DNA from: JASGDC01 sp047605865
GTDB lineage: Bacteria > Actinomycetota > Actinomycetes > Actinomycetales > Micrococcaceae
Length of the DNA stretch: 57,449 bases
Direction: 5' to 3'
Assembly: GCA_047605865.1 (NCBI GenBank)
Contig: JASGFC010000009.1
Location: 1-57,449, forward strand
The notes beneath the pieces are model-generated. The model had not been told where the DNA came from, searched no databases, and worked only from the letters and a program-made list of their open reading frames with translations. Each line of letters starts with the position of its first letter. The stretch's first letter is position 1. A program made the position numbers and the translations under genes. Of the stretch, positions 34,949 through 43,914 are shown piece by piece.

Positions 34949-35455
34949 TTAAGAACGACTAGCCCAAGAACTTCCCTCAAGGAATCCTTGGGCTTTTTCG
35001 CTCTTTGGATACCGCTTCACTAAAGACTTAAACTTAGCAGAATGACGAGTTTCAATTAAATGCGCTAATTCGTGTACAATGACATAATCTACAACCCACG
35101 GTGGCATGTCTTTCATACGATGACTCAATCTGATCCGTCTTGAAGCAATACTACAAGAACCCCATCGTGAATTTTGATTTGTAACCCATTCAATGCTTTG
35201 AGCGCTAGGAGCTTCAGGTAAATATTTCGCTCTTAATTCCTCAGTTCTTTGCGCTAGCTGTGCATCAGTATTAAATGTTCTTTTTTTCGCACTCTTAACC
35301 AGCCTTGTTTTTAATTTTTGGGTCCATTGTTCAATGTCCTTTTCAGTGCTGCGAGCAGGTACTCTAAGTTCCATCACACCACCTCGAATGGCTGCTTCAA
35401 CTGTTTTTCTCCTACGTGTGGAGCGGATAACACGCACTGGCAATTCCTGTTGCAT
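34949..35455 (-). CDS. YgjP/DUF45-like zinc metallopeptidase
   Basis: A 168-residue protein with zinc-binding HELAH in VVDYVIVHELAHLIETRHSAKFKSLVKRYP and the family sequence NSRWGSCSIASRRIRLSHRM. Proteins of this type often occur with restriction or repair genes, but the function is unknown. In this actinobacterial block it usually sits with the DUF2342 gene, here convergently. Confidence 0.88.
   Translation of the reverse strand: MQQELPVRVIRSTRRRKTVEAAIRGGVMELRVPARSTEKDIEQWTQKLKTRLVKSAKKRTFNTDAQLAQRTEELRAKYLPEAPSAQSIEWVTNQNSRWGSCSIASRRIRLSHRMKDMPPWVVDYVIVHELAHLIETRHSAKFKSLVKRYPKSEKAQGFLEGSSWASRS
34961..34994 (+). terminator. Terminator of the DUF2342 gene inside the convergent gene
   Basis: AGCCCAAG (34961-34968) pairs with CTTGGGCT (34987-34994), with a secondary hairpin in the loop and a T-run after it. 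It overlaps the 3' end of the minus-strand metallopeptidase coding sequence. Confidence 0.65.
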
Positions 35456-35489
35456 ACATTCATTTTACTCACCGTTTGAAAGGAAAACT

Positions 35490-36614
35490 ATGCACTTACA
35501 GATTAATCCTGGCTTCCGTATCGTGCCACACAGCGAAGATCACATGCAAATTGGCATCGCACCAGATGAATACTATCTGGTATCTACTCCTACCCATGCA
35601 CATGAGAAAGTTCTTGAAGAGCTTCGCAGTGGTATTGATTTCCAAGACTTATGCGAACTTGTTGAACAACTCGGCATGTCTTTAGATGCACTGAAAACAC
35701 TTCTTGCCGAATGTGAACAAGTTCTACTGCGTACACCTTATATACCGTTACAGCCAGAAGCTGTTTTCCCAGCAGAGAGATTCTGGCAAGCAGCCAACAA
35801 AACGGATCGTAGCACTTTATCCAAACTACGTGCAGAAAGTTCAGTTTTTATTCATGGTCTACACTACAGTGGAACGTTAACTGCTCTAACTCTTGGAGAA
35901 GCTGGTATCAGAAAAATTTTCCTCTGTGATGAACACCACGTACAAACAGCTGATATTTCCTACGGGCTTTATGGTGCGGAGCATCGTGGACTTCGGCGTT
36001 CTTCAGCATTGAAATACATTTTAGAGCAACGTTTTCCTCACATAAGGTGTTTTACTAAAAATGATTTCTACGAGAACATGATGTGTGATTTAGCGCTTGA
36101 TTTCAGAAAGTACTCTTATCCACAAGATTTTGCCCTGCGAATGATGCATCAAAGTATTCCTCAGCTATATATCCAACATCAAGAAAGAACTGCAAGTATT
36201 GGACCACTAGTTATCCCAGGTGAATCTTCCTGTGTTAATTGTTATTCGCTTGCGAAGGAAGATAGTATTCCTGGTTGGCGAGATTTGCAAGAACAGTTAA
36301 ATGTTAGGAACAAAGAACTTGAAAGGCTCACTAACTTTTTCTCTTATGAGGAAAAATCTACTGCTATTACTGTAGCAGGATTGGCTAGCATTCATGCATT
36401 GCTTTTCCTTGATGGTTTTAGCCTACCCAGTAGTATTAACAGTATTTTGACAGTCGACACTGAACGTGGCGAAGTGTTAGCTCAAGACCTTGATGTTCAC
36501 GATAACTGCTACTGCAGTTCAGCATCATTAATGCAAGAAAGTAACTCTGTAGAAAAGGCTTTAAGTGCCTGTGAAGAAACTGTTGTACATGCTGCTAATT
36601 CAGCTTTGGTGTGA
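35490..36614 (+). CDS. ThiF/E1-like protein of the actinobacterial uvrD2 neighbourhood
   Basis: The 374-residue protein has an N-terminal domain (about 1-95) of beta-helical character followed by a Rossmann-like part with FIHGLHYSGTLTALTLGEAGIRKIFLCDEHHV. This matches the E1/ThiF nucleotide fold, with a degenerate glycine loop. Cysteine pairs SCVNC and DNCYC are where E1-like proteins bind zinc. ThiF-like members here are conserved in actinobacteria and their substrate is unknown. ATG at 35490 has AAAGGAAAA upstream. Its 3' end overlaps uvrD2 by 106 bases, tail to tail. Confidence 0.75.
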   Translation: MHLQINPGFRIVPHSEDHMQIGIAPDEYYLVSTPTHAHEKVLEELRSGIDFQDLCELVEQLGMSLDALKTLLAECEQVLLRTPYIPLQPEAVFPAERFWQAANKTDRSTLSKLRAESSVFIHGLHYSGTLTALTLGEAGIRKIFLCDEHHVQTADISYGLYGAEHRGLRRSSALKYILEQRFPHIRCFTKNDFYENMMCDLALDFRKYSYPQDFALRMMHQSIPQLYIQHQERTASIGPLVIPGESSCVNCYSLAKEDSIPGWRDLQEQLNVRNKELERLTNFFSYEEKSTAITVAGLASIHALLFLDGFSLPSSINSILTVDTERGEVLAQDLDVHDNCYCSSASLMQESNSVEKALSACEETVVHAANSALV

Positions 36615-38560
36615 GGTAGTACTTCAGCAAGTTCAAACATTTCTCTTTTGCTTAATACTTTGACAGTAGGAATTTTTAGCTCTTTTGCTTTATGCATTCG
36701 CCATTGATCCAATCGTTGAAAGACAAAAGCATCTATATCAGCTGGTGGACAAGTATCGCATCGTCCATGAATGATTTCACTGGGACGAATCAACTCTTGG
36801 CCGCAATTCTTACATGTCAAAGGTGTCCTGTTTTCTTCTTGAAGAGGAGTTTGCAACTTAGCTTCAATATGTATTTGTGTTTCATCAATATTAAGTAGAA
36901 ACCTTGACTTCCCTTGATTATTTCCTTTTTTAGTTTGTGTTGACCAAGAAATCTGCAATGTTTCCATTGCTCTAGTGATTGCCACATAAAAAAGTCTACG
37001 TTCTTCTTCGATTTGATCAATAGTGACCGCATGAGTAATTGGAACTAACCCCTCACGGATACCTGAAAGAAAAACATGCCTAAACTCTAAACCTTTTGTT
37101 GAATGAAAAGAAGCTAAGGTTACCGCATTCACTACTGGAGCATGATGTTTTTTAGCTCGCTGAAGCAAACTTTCCACAAATTGCGATAACGTGCCAGCTG
37201 GATGCTCTTGATCCCATGAATGTGAAAGTGAAACGATAGCTGATAAATTTTCCCACTTCAGTGCTTCAGCTGATTCTTGAGGCCGATGTGCTGGATCAAA
37301 ATCTAGTTTTTCAAAGAGTTCCACCACAACTGAAGAAACAGAACCAGTGTACTTTAGCTGTTTGTTTTTTTGAAGAAGAGCTATTGCCTGTCTTACTTCT
37401 GCTCGAGAAAAATACCGCTGCTGTCCATAAAGTTGATATGAGATTCCGTATTCACCTAAAGTTTGTTCAAACATCATTGATTGAAAATTAGTTCTAAAGA
37501 GAATGGCAATGTCTTGTGCTTGCGTTCCTGCCTCAATCAATGACTTCACTTCACGAGTAATGCCAGTTGCTTCAGCTTCATCGGAATCATATTGAACAAA
37601 CTTAACTTCTGGACCAGTATCTTGTTGACTCACTAATTGGAGAGGCTGTTGTCGCTTTGAGCTAAGCAGAACTTTATTAGCAAGGGCAATAATTTCTGGG
37701 GTGGAACGATAGTTACGAATAAGTAGTTCCGTAGTTGCTTCTGGGAATTCATGATGGAAGTTCATCAAAAAATCTTGTCTAGCTCCACTAAAAGAATAAA
37801 TGGTCTGGCTTGGGTCGCCAACAACACACAAGTCTTGTCTCTTACCCAACCAAGATTTTAGAACTGCATGTTGCAAAGGAGAAACATCCTGGTACTCATC
37901 GACAACAAAATGCTTGTACTGTGCTCGAATTTGAGCAGCAACCTTATCGTTTTTTTCTATCATGGCTGAACACAATAACAGCACATCTTCAAGGTCTATG
38001 ACTCCTTGTGCTCTTTTAAGATATTCAAATCTCTCATAAATTTTTGCAATTATTTCTTGATCAAGCTGAGGAATATCAATCTTTCGATCTTGCTCACGAT
38101 ACTGCTCCGCTGTGAGCATGTTGACCTTAGCCCAATCAATTTCAGCACTTATCTCTTTCACGAGGTCTTTAGTTGCTATCAAACCTTGCTCAGTACAAGC
38201 CTGTCCCACAAGTGGTACTTTATTTTGAATAACTCGGTATGGGGAACCCCCAAAAACTTCTGCCCAAAAATGTTGAACTTGACGTAGAGCTGCCGAATGA
38301 AAAGTGCGAGCTTGAACCCCATATACACCCAACTTCTCAAGCCTTGTAGCCATTTCTGCTGCTGCTTTAGTGGTAAAAGTTACTGCCAGAATATTCTGTG
38401 GACGATATTGACCAGAAAAAACTGCATAAGCAATTCTATGCGTCATTGCACGAGTTTTTCCGGTTCCTGCACCAGCTAGAACTCGCAAAGGCTTGCCAAT
38501 ATTTTGTGCAATCTTACGTTGCTCAGGATCAAGGCTAGCTAAAATCTCATCAGGACTCAT
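36509..38560 (-). CDS. uvrD2: UvrD2-type superfamily 1 helicase
   Basis: The 683-residue 3'-5' helicase has Walker A LAGAGTGKTRAMTHR, VDEYQDVSPLQ (motif II), GDPSQTIYSFSGA (motif III), RNYRSTPEI (IV), TLASFHSTKGLEF (V), and EERRLFYVAITRA (VI). Then comes a tetracysteine motif (CKNCGQEL ... GRCDTCPP) and an HRDC-like helical tail ending in SFSTELL-like residues. Tetracysteine plus HRDC is the hallmark of actinobacterial UvrD2, a repair helicase. It lies two bases after nudC. Confidence 0.93.
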   Translation of the reverse strand: MSPDEILASLDPEQRKIAQNIGKPLRVLAGAGTGKTRAMTHRIAYAVFSGQYRPQNILAVTFTTKAAAEMATRLEKLGVYGVQARTFHSAALRQVQHFWAEVFGGSPYRVIQNKVPLVGQACTEQGLIATKDLVKEISAEIDWAKVNMLTAEQYREQDRKIDIPQLDQEIIAKIYERFEYLKRAQGVIDLEDVLLLCSAMIEKNDKVAAQIRAQYKHFVVDEYQDVSPLQHAVLKSWLGKRQDLCVVGDPSQTIYSFSGARQDFLMNFHHEFPEATTELLIRNYRSTPEIIALANKVLLSSKRQQPLQLVSQQDTGPEVKFVQYDSDEAEATGITREVKSLIEAGTQAQDIAILFRTNFQSMMFEQTLGEYGISYQLYGQQRYFSRAEVRQAIALLQKNKQLKYTGSVSSVVVELFEKLDFDPAHRPQESAEALKWENLSAIVSLSHSWDQEHPAGTLSQFVESLLQRAKKHHAPVVNAVTLASFHSTKGLEFRHVFLSGIREGLVPITHAVTIDQIEEERRLFYVAITRAMETLQISWSTQTKKGNNQGKSRFLLNIDETQIHIEAKLQTPLQEENRTPLTCKNCGQELIRPSEIIHGRCDTCPPADIDAFVFQRLDQWRMHKAKELKIPTVKVLSKREMFELAEVLPHTKAELAACTTVSSQALKAFSTELLSCINDAELQ

Positions 38561-38562
38561 GT

Positions 38563-39441
38563 TTATACTTCCTTATTGAGCCAGGCATCGATGAGTTGTG
38601 CTGACATAGAAAGCTCCCCAGGCAAAGTAATTTCTCCAGTGGTTTTAAAATGCTGCACTTCTTTGCGTGAAAAAAACTTAGCGTCAAGAATTTCTACCCC
38701 ATCAACTTGAACTTCACCTATGGCTAATCCTTTAAAGGCAAACATTTGAGAAGCTGGAAATGGCCAGGCTTGATCACCAAGGTAGGTGACATTGTCTAAT
38801 TCTAGGCCTACTTCTTCTTTCACTTCACGATGCAAGGCAAGTTCTAGTGTTTCACCTGCGTCCACGAAACCAGCTATCAAAGAGTACCTTTCTCTTGGCC
38901 AGCGCGCATCATTTGCTAAGAGAATTTCGTCTTTGTCATTAAGAATCATTGCCATAATACTTGGTTCAATTTTTGGAAAAAGCTCTCGTCCATCGTTTAG
39001 ACAACTTCGAGACCAGCCTGCTGCAGTAACCATGGTAAGTTGGCCACAATGCGGACAATATTTGTGACCATCGTGCCAGTGGGTAATTGCTAAAGATTCA
39101 ATAGCCAGATGCTGGTCAGCTGAGTCAAGTGCTGTTCTAATTTCTTTAAAGGATTTAAAATCTCCACTACTACGAAGTTCTAATGCTGCAGCTTCTGAAA
39201 GAACATGTAAAAGGATAAGTTCATCGGTATTTGTGTCTTTTCCTAAAAAAACTCTCAGCTGCGCACTTGTTACATCTTCTTGATGGAAACGACGCAGTTT
39301 AGAATCTTTGACTAAAAATTGATCTTCGTAGAGAGCAATCACACGTGTTTTAGGGTTATGAAGCAGATCATCAAATAGCTTTTCTCTTACCCGCCACTCG
39401 CTTAAGCGGTCGATATCACGAGTTGAAAAGGAAAATCTCAT
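38563..39441 (-). CDS. nudC: NADH pyrophosphatase / NAD-cap hydrolase NudC
   Basis: A 292-residue Nudix hydrolase that splits NAD(H) and removes NAD caps from RNA. It has a zinc region (CPHCGQL ... SRSCLNDGRELFP; three of the four cysteines of the classical site, as is common in actinobacteria), the Nudix box GFVDAGETLELALHREVKEEVGL, and the downstream NudC signature WPFPASQMFAF. Same transcript as uvrD2. ATG at 39441 has no Shine-Dalgarno sequence, so it may be leaderless. Confidence 0.93.
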   Translation of the reverse strand: MRFSFSTRDIDRLSEWRVREKLFDDLLHNPKTRVIALYEDQFLVKDSKLRRFHQEDVTSAQLRVFLGKDTNTDELILLHVLSEAAALELRSSGDFKSFKEIRTALDSADQHLAIESLAITHWHDGHKYCPHCGQLTMVTAAGWSRSCLNDGRELFPKIEPSIMAMILNDKDEILLANDARWPRERYSLIAGFVDAGETLELALHREVKEEVGLELDNVTYLGDQAWPFPASQMFAFKGLAIGEVQVDGVEILDAKFFSRKEVQHFKTTGEITLPGELSMSAQLIDAWLNKEV

Positions 39442-39511
39442 ATAATTAAGATTAGTACATTCTGCTTAGAAGTCTAGGCAGCAAAAACTTGAGACTTATT
39501 AAGGTAACAAC

Positions 39512-42337
39512 GTGAAGAGAAAAGCACTAGAACTTGCCGCTTTAGCGTCTGCCGCAGTACCAGAACTTTACCCTGCTGGTGTGCGTGAGACACAAGACTA
39601 TGACGAGGATTTTGACAGCGCATTTTTAATCGACAATAGAGGCAATCAATGGATTGTTCGCACCCCACGCCGCAATGAAGCGGGAACACAACTTGACAGT
39701 GAATATGGCGCACTACAAATTTTTACTCCGACATTACGTTCCGCACTCCCATTTAAAGTTCCAACCATGATTGGGCGCATTGCCAGTTCTGGCACTGGAC
39801 AAGCTGCAGTTTATACACATCTTGCAGGTGATGCAGTCAATATTACTGATGCAGAAGTTCCTGAAGAATACGCATTATCTTTAGGTGGTAGCATTTCTGC
39901 AATCCATAACCTCAATACTGGGTTAGTTGAAGAATCAGGTCTACCTTATTACTCTGCAGAAGACTGTCGAGTTCGCCGTCGTGTGGAACTTGAACAAGCA
40001 ACAAGTACTGGAAAAGTGCCTGAACGACTCCTCCAACGTTGGCAGAATGCACTCAATGACGATTCGCTCTGGACTTTTCAGCCAACTGTAGTGCACGGCA
40101 AGCTCAACGAAGAAAATATTCTTGCGTTAAATAACAGAGTTCATGCTATTCAAAACTGGGCACACCTGCACGTAGGGGATCCTGCTGAAGATTTAAGCTG
40201 GATTGTTGCAACCAATAATGGTCCTCTCTTCAAAACTGTACTTAGCGCTTACACTGCACGTTTGAAAAAACCAGCAGATAAAAAACTTCTCATTCGTTCT
40301 GAAATGAATGCTGAATTTGCGCTAGCGCAATGGTTACTCCACGGCTACGCTATTGAAGATCCTGAAACTATCAGAGAAGCGACAACCCTGCTACGTGACC
40401 TTGATCAGCATATCGCTACACGTGAACGCCTTAAAGAAGAAGCTCGTATTCGCGCAGAGCAAGAAAAGCGCCGTATCGAAGAAGAAAAGCGCCGCCGCGC
40501 TGAAGCTGCTCGCTTAGAGGCAGAACGTAGAAAGCAAGAGGCAGAACGTCGCCGCATTGAAGCTGAACAAGCACGTGTTGAAGCAGAACGTAGAAAAGCT
40601 GAAGAAGAAAAGCGCCGCCGCGCTGAAGAACAAGCACGAGTTGCTGAAGAAAAAGAACGTAAACGTCAGGCTTCTCTCATTAAGGTAGAGGCAGCTACAG
40701 ATTCAGATTCAAACGATGAATTTAAAAATTATGAAGATGACTCGGAAATCAAGGCGCGTGAAGCACAAGCTGCTCGCACAGAAACTATCAAAAATGTTTC
40801 TACAGTAGATAACATTCGCAAAGATGCAGCTAAAAAAATCCAAGAAACTGGAAGCATCGTCCCTGCTCCTGTTGAAAGAGCTACATCACTGAAACAGGAA
40901 AGCAGTGCAGCTATTACTAGTGAACGCACTGTTATTGACCCACCAACTCGTCCTGTAGAAATTCAAAAAGCTCCAATCAACGAACCAGAACCAACAACTA
41001 TGTTGCAAGCAACAGTTAAACCATCGCCAGTTGTTAAAGAAATTACTGAAGAAGAACCAGTTGTTAAAACTAAAAAAATCGACGATGACTATGAATTCTT
41101 CCAACAATCAGGTACCTCAGAAGTACCTCTTCTCACACCATCAAATTCTGCAACAAAGGTTACCACAAAAACAGATGGCCCAGTCATGCCACCAGCTCCG
41201 CCTGAACCTCGTAGAGTAGTTCCTGAAACAGTAGCTACCGCCCCAAATTCACGTGTAAAAGGTGTCTTTGCAACAAGTGATGAAGCTGCAACACAACTTA
41301 ACCAACAAGTACAACAAGAACCGAAAGCAGACACTGGACTCATTAGAATCATTAATGACACTAGAACTGTTCTCGGTGTTCAAAAGCCACAGAATACTCC
41401 TAAAACTTCAAGGATGCCTCAAACAGCCCTAGCTGTTGAGAAAACTGTAACTACTGAAGACAATTCAAAAGGTTTTAAATCACGCCTCACAGGATTGACA
41501 AAGAAAGTATCAGAGAAACTGGACCCTAATGCAACAGCGAAAATAACTTTCGAAGAACCAAACAGTGCAACACCTGAAAATAAGGCTCTTCAGCCTACTA
41601 CACCACGTCCAGCTCAGGAACTCAAAACAACAGCTCCTACTCCACAAAAATCTAGCAAAGAAGTGGAGTCTCCTTTACCAACGGTGAAGAAGGTTGCTCC
41701 AGCGCAACAACGTCCTGTTGCGCCACAACGGCCAACTACACCACCACGTGCTGCTGTTCCACAAAATAAAGCTGTATCTCCTGTGCCTCAGAAGCCAGCT
41801 CCACGCCCTCCTCAGGCACCGCCTGCACAACACACTACCCAAACACCTCAGGCTGGGGCTCCAACAAAACGTCGTATTGTACGCCGTCCTGCTACTCCTC
41901 TAAACACTCAAGGAATGCCTAAGTTAGAATCCCAAAACAAGGTGCCAGCAATACCAAAACCAACTAAACCCCCAGTAAAACCAACTAAACCTCCAGTAGT
42001 TGAGGCTAAAAAAGCTACTCCAACTAAGGCTAAACGAGTTGTTAAAGGCAAAGCTAGCCATGTTGAAATTGAAACTGTAGCTTCTCCAAGTGCCACAGCT
42101 GAAGAAACTAACAAAAAATCTGATACCACAGGACAAAGCTGGGTTCCTGCTCAAGGTAAGAGTTCTGCTCCTGCTGGTTACCCTGTTAAAGGAAACGAAA
42201 ACTCTATGCTTTTCCACCTTCCAGGCACAAAATGGTATGAAGAAACAGTTCCTGAGCGTTATTACACAACAGCTGAAGCTGCTTTAAAGGATGGTTTCAA
42301 ACCTGCCGGTGGCAAACGCCAACAAGGTCTTTCTTAA
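39512..42337 (+). CDS. Degenerate aminoglycoside-kinase-fold protein with coiled coil and C-terminal sunset-like domain
   Basis: Three parts in 941 residues. Residues 1-300 have the APH/choline-kinase fold but altered catalytic positions: HGKLNEEN in place of HGDLxxxN, and IQNWAHLHVGDPAEDLSW in place of IDW....GDPA.DL, so it is probably a pseudokinase. Residues 305-400 are a nearly uninterrupted R/E/K/A helix with an EEKRRRAEAARLEAERRKQ pattern. Residues 400-890 are Pro/Thr/Lys-rich and disordered. The last 50 form a compact domain with GNENSMLFHLPGTKWYEETVP. GTG at 39512 has AAGG eight bases upstream. Position after nudC is conserved for an APH-type gene in actinobacteria. Confidence 0.8.
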   Translation: MKRKALELAALASAAVPELYPAGVRETQDYDEDFDSAFLIDNRGNQWIVRTPRRNEAGTQLDSEYGALQIFTPTLRSALPFKVPTMIGRIASSGTGQAAVYTHLAGDAVNITDAEVPEEYALSLGGSISAIHNLNTGLVEESGLPYYSAEDCRVRRRVELEQATSTGKVPERLLQRWQNALNDDSLWTFQPTVVHGKLNEENILALNNRVHAIQNWAHLHVGDPAEDLSWIVATNNGPLFKTVLSAYTARLKKPADKKLLIRSEMNAEFALAQWLLHGYAIEDPETIREATTLLRDLDQHIATRERLKEEARIRAEQEKRRIEEEKRRRAEAARLEAERRKQEAERRRIEAEQARVEAERRKAEEEKRRRAEEQARVAEEKERKRQASLIKVEAATDSDSNDEFKNYEDDSEIKAREAQAARTETIKNVSTVDNIRKDAAKKIQETGSIVPAPVERATSLKQESSAAITSERTVIDPPTRPVEIQKAPINEPEPTTMLQATVKPSPVVKEITEEEPVVKTKKIDDDYEFFQQSGTSEVPLLTPSNSATKVTTKTDGPVMPPAPPEPRRVVPETVATAPNSRVKGVFATSDEAATQLNQQVQQEPKADTGLIRIINDTRTVLGVQKPQNTPKTSRMPQTALAVEKTVTTEDNSKGFKSRLTGLTKKVSEKLDPNATAKITFEEPNSATPENKALQPTTPRPAQELKTTAPTPQKSSKEVESPLPTVKKVAPAQQRPVAPQRPTTPPRAAVPQNKAVSPVPQKPAPRPPQAPPAQHTTQTPQAGAPTKRRIVRRPATPLNTQGMPKLESQNKVPAIPKPTKPPVKPTKPPVVEAKKATPTKAKRVVKGKASHVEIETVASPSATAEETNKKSDTTGQSWVPAQGKSSAPAGYPVKGNENSMLFHLPGTKWYEETVPERYYTTAEAALKDGFKPAGGKRQQGLS

Positions 42338-42360
42338 ACTCTAGAATTGATGCTGAAGCA

Positions 42361-42387
42361 ATGAGCAGTGGTTTTACCACTGCTCAT
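42361..42387. terminator. Convergent hairpin containing the pssA stop codon
   Basis: A perfect 12-bp stem with a TTT loop (42361-42387) lies in the 36-base gap after the pseudokinase gene and covers the last codons and stop of pssA on the other strand. A plausible shared terminator, although the T-run is short. Confidence 0.55.
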
Positions 42388-43138
42388 CTTCATCTGGGCC
42401 ATCCCATTCTTCTGGTTTGCGAGACATCCATACATAAATGAAACCTGATATTGGAATGAAAAGCACATAAGCAAGCTCTAAAGCCCAGAAAGTTTCTACA
42501 GGGGAATTAAAAGCACCTGCAGCTACCGCAATAAGCAACACAAGGGCTACAGGGATGAGTGAAGGTGGAACGGTAATTCTTTTCAATGAAACTGTTGGAA
42601 CTTTTGAAACCAGCAATAACGCACACAAAATAATCCACAAACAAATTGTTGGTGGTGTAGACCACCAACCCTGTCCAAAGACCAGTTCAGAAACCATAGG
42701 CAGAAGTATCATCAATGCACCACCAGGTGCTGCAACTCCCATGAAAAAATACTTAGTAAAGGGGCGAGAATCTTCTTTTTCTAAGAGAAGGTTAAAACGA
42801 GCAAGCCTTAAAGCCATTGCTGCAATGTAGACCAAACATGCGCCCCAAATCATGTTATTTTTGTTACCACTCCAGACGTAGACTGTTAAAGCAGGTGCCA
42901 CCCCAAAGGAAACAAGGTCAGATAGTGAATCGAGTTGAGCACCTAGTTCACTACCTGCATTGAGTAAACGTGCTACTGCGCCATCCATGAAATCACACAG
43001 TGCAGCTGCAGCAAAAAAGAGCAGTGTAAAACGGTAATCAGCTTTGGCAGCATGCTGGTATGCGGTTAAGGCAGCCGCCAAGCCAAGTAGAGTAATTGCA
43101 TTAGGTAAAAAACGTACTCTATTGGAATTTTTAATCAT
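42374..43138 (-). CDS. pssA: CDP-diacylglycerol-serine O-phosphatidyltransferase PssA
   Basis: This 254-residue membrane enzyme has six or more helices and the CDP-alcohol phosphatidyltransferase motif DGAVARLLNAGSELGAQLDSLSDLVSFGVAPA, with the required aspartates. It makes phosphatidylserine, which Psd, encoded eight bases upstream in overlap, turns into phosphatidylethanolamine. Confidence 0.95.
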   Translation of the reverse strand: MIKNSNRVRFLPNAITLLGLAAALTAYQHAAKADYRFTLLFFAAAALCDFMDGAVARLLNAGSELGAQLDSLSDLVSFGVAPALTVYVWSGNKNNMIWGACLVYIAAMALRLARFNLLLEKEDSRPFTKYFFMGVAAPGGALMILLPMVSELVFGQGWWSTPPTICLWIILCALLLVSKVPTVSLKRITVPPSLIPVALVLLIAVAAGAFNSPVETFWALELAYVLFIPISGFIYVWMSRKPEEWDGPDEDEQW

Positions 43139-43829
43139 GATTAAACTTCGCTAGTACTGTTTCTCCACCAATGGTTCTTTGCCCCACAACAACTTCAGGC
43201 AGTGCTCCTTCAGGTAAATAAACATCTACCCTTGAACCAAATCTAATAAGCCCATATGTATCTCCAGCATTGATTTCTTCTCCTTCAGTAACTTGGCACA
43301 CAATACGACGTGCAACAAGTCCAGCAATTTGAGTCACGATGATATCGTGACCTTCGTGAGATTGGAAAATGACAGTATTACGCTCATTTTCTTCACTGGC
43401 TTTATCTAAATCTGCAGAAAGAAAACGTCCAGGATGATATTCTACTTTCAAAATTTTTCCAGTAAGCGGAGCTCGCTGTACATGAACATCGAGAACTGTT
43501 AAAAAAGTACTAATACGTGTCAATGGCTTATTGGAGTAATTTAATTCAGTAGGCGGAATAGCCTTTTCAATTAAAGCTACTTCCCCATCGGCACAGGCGA
43601 AAATCGAATCATGACGTTCTGGCGTTACTCGTTGTGGTTCACGAAAGAATAAAGCAATTGCTCCTGTTGCAAGAAGTCCAACAGGTCCAAGCTTCTTAGA
43701 GAATGACCGTGCTGCTAAACCAGCCATAGCAGAAGCTGCAATGAAGGGGTAGCCGCCTTTATTGATAGGAGGTAGAGAATCTTTCACAAGTTTAAAAATA
43801 TGGCCTGGACCTGATTGTTTTTCTTCCAT
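43131..43829 (-). CDS. psd: Phosphatidylserine decarboxylase
   Basis: The 232-residue proenzyme has the FGSRVDVYLP self-cleavage site; the Ser becomes the pyruvoyl group that decarboxylates phosphatidylserine. DVHVQRAPLTGKI is another family signature. This is the short, Gram-positive/archaeal-type form. It overlaps pssA by 8 bases, giving a two-step PE operon. Confidence 0.95.
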   Translation of the reverse strand: MEEKQSGPGHIFKLVKDSLPPINKGGYPFIAASAMAGLAARSFSKKLGPVGLLATGAIALFFREPQRVTPERHDSIFACADGEVALIEKAIPPTELNYSNKPLTRISTFLTVLDVHVQRAPLTGKILKVEYHPGRFLSADLDKASEENERNTVIFQSHEGHDIIVTQIAGLVARRIVCQVTEGEEINAGDTYGLIRFGSRVDVYLPEGALPEVVVGQRTIGGETVLAKFNHD

Positions 43830-43902
43830 ATGTTCAATATTACAGGTTTATCTTTACAAAAGAGTAACTAATTTTAAGCATCTATAACTTCTGCACATGC
43901 TT

Positions 43903-43908
43903 TATAAT
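43903..43908 (+). promoter_or_regulatory. -10 box giving a possible leaderless response-regulator mRNA
   Basis: A consensus TATAAT ends six bases before the ATG at 43915, leaving no room for a ribosome-binding site. Transcription would start at or near the A of ATG. The -35 region is not a good match. Confidence 0.45.
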
Positions 43909-43914
43909 GAGACT

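Noticed and set aside
38563..39441. NudC lacks the fourth zinc cysteine.
   Set aside because: The same change (C..C...C only) is common in actinobacterial NudC, so it is not a defect.
40431..40637. An antisense frame rich in Leu and Gln.
   Set aside because: It is a mirror of the R/E/K/A helix codons in the pseudokinase gene.
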